Source of the DNA: an uncultured Pseudomonadota bacterium
GTDB lineage: Bacteria; Myxococcota_A; UBA796; JAFGLY01
DNA length: 34,478 bases
Assembly: GCA_937912125.1 (NCBI GenBank)
Contig: CALDOK010000447.1
Span: forward strand, 1 to 34,478
Reading direction: 5' to 3'
Shown here: positions 34,130 to 34,478 of the stretch, in pieces
Layout: each line of letters begins with the position of its first letter
Numbering within the stretch: the stretch's first letter is position 1
Notes under the pieces: model-generated
The model's input: only the letters and a program-made list of their open reading frames with translations
Told to the model about the DNA's origin: nothing
The model's database searches: none
Program-made: the position numbers and the translations under genes

Positions 34130-34478
34130 ATGACCCGCACCAGCCTCCCCATCCTCCTCGCCACCGCCACCGTCGCCTCGGGCTGCTTCATGCTGCCCAG
34201 CACCGAGCTCTCCGAGGTGCTGCCCGACGACCGCATCACCATCAACATGCCGCTGGCGTCGGATCTGTCCAAGGACGAGGGCCGGGAGTGGTCGACCTTC
34301 TACCTGTGGACCGCAGAGGTCACCGAGGACGTCAACCTGATGACGGGCACCGTGCTGTTCTGGGTCGACACCATCACCTCCCAGTACCCCGCCAGCTACG
34401 TCGATAGCGACCGCGACGAGGCCATCTGGGGCCCCTGGAACGACGGCCCCCTGGACCCCACCGAGACCCAGCTGCGCG
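34130..34478 (+). CDS. Lipoprotein of unknown function, cut by the window edge
   Basis: An open frame from ATG 34130, with CGGAGA seven bases upstream, continues 116 codons to the end of the window. The signal peptide ends in VASGC (Cys19), a good lipobox. The visible part is acidic and Trp/Thr-rich (REWSTFYLWTAEVTEDVNL ... GPWNDGPLDPTETQLR), beta-like, without a recognised family. The C-terminus is missing. Confidence 0.8.
   Translation, partial: MTRTSLPILLATATVASGCFMLPSTELSEVLPDDRITINMPLASDLSKDEGREWSTFYLWTAEVTEDVNLMTGTVLFWVDTITSQYPASYVDSDRDEAIWGPWNDGPLDPTETQLR

Noticed and set aside
32235..34133. Long plus-strand frame antisense to the OPT transporter
   Set aside because: His/Gly/Ala/Glu-rich composition with no domain, fully antisense to a clear membrane transporter. 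A second minus-strand frame (32032-33900) in the same place is also a shadow.

Overview
The window is GC-rich throughout (about 70 percent by eye, not counted). It comes from a Gram-negative bacterium with an unusually large set of predicted lipoproteins. Eleven of 31 genes begin with a lipoprotein signal peptide, and several carry Asp/Thr-repeat tethers directly after the lipidated cysteine. An outer-membrane barrel-like protein, von Willebrand A and lamin-tail lipoproteins, a kinase-like membrane protein and the dense overlapping genes all fit Myxococcota or a related deltaproteobacterial lineage. That placement is inferred from gene style, not from a marker gene. No rRNA, tRNA, CRISPR array, phage gene or transposase was found. 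Coding density is very high and no gap exceeds about 215 bases.

Left part (1-5937): a secreted protein with PPPLPVQ repeats, cut by the window edge; a cysteine-paired Sel1-repeat lipoprotein; a fumarylacetoacetate-hydrolase-family enzyme with a Cys/His tail; and a carotenoid-desaturase-like FAD enzyme. The FAD gene overlaps a convergent gene of unknown function, which is divergent from an M20 dipeptidase. Next (6040-12460): an arylsulfotransferase-like lipoprotein meets a VWA lipoprotein tail to tail, followed by a fully overlapping minus-strand operon of cysteine desulfurase, membrane spermidine-synthase-like protein, small membrane protein and YigZ/IMPACT protein.

Middle (12581-22619): four plus-strand lipoprotein genes in a row (acidic Asp/Thr-tethered, LysM, Ig-like, GATase-like) converge on a tight minus-strand operon. 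That operon encodes a triple lamin-tail-domain lipoprotein, a helix-hairpin-helix outer-membrane-barrel-like protein, a thermonuclease-like lipoprotein and a DUF4846 protein. Its combination of possible DNA binding, barrel and nuclease is the best candidate for an undescribed system here: a surface module that handles extracellular DNA. This is a hypothesis. A two-domain lipoprotein lies upstream.

Right part (22832-34478): a DUF4139 (MuiA-like) protein; a small cysteine-rich DUF6485 protein divergent from a zinc-ribbon membrane protein; an AlaX-type tRNA-editing protein coupled to an O-methyltransferase-like protein; a degenerate kinase (pseudokinase) with a (Pro-Gln)9 tether and C-terminal anchor; a LarA-type racemase homologue; a deoxynucleoside kinase whose ribosome-binding site lies inside a hairpin; an OPT-family transporter; and the start of another lipoprotein at the right edge. 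Several promoters appear to share an extended -10 of the form TGnTAnnnT.
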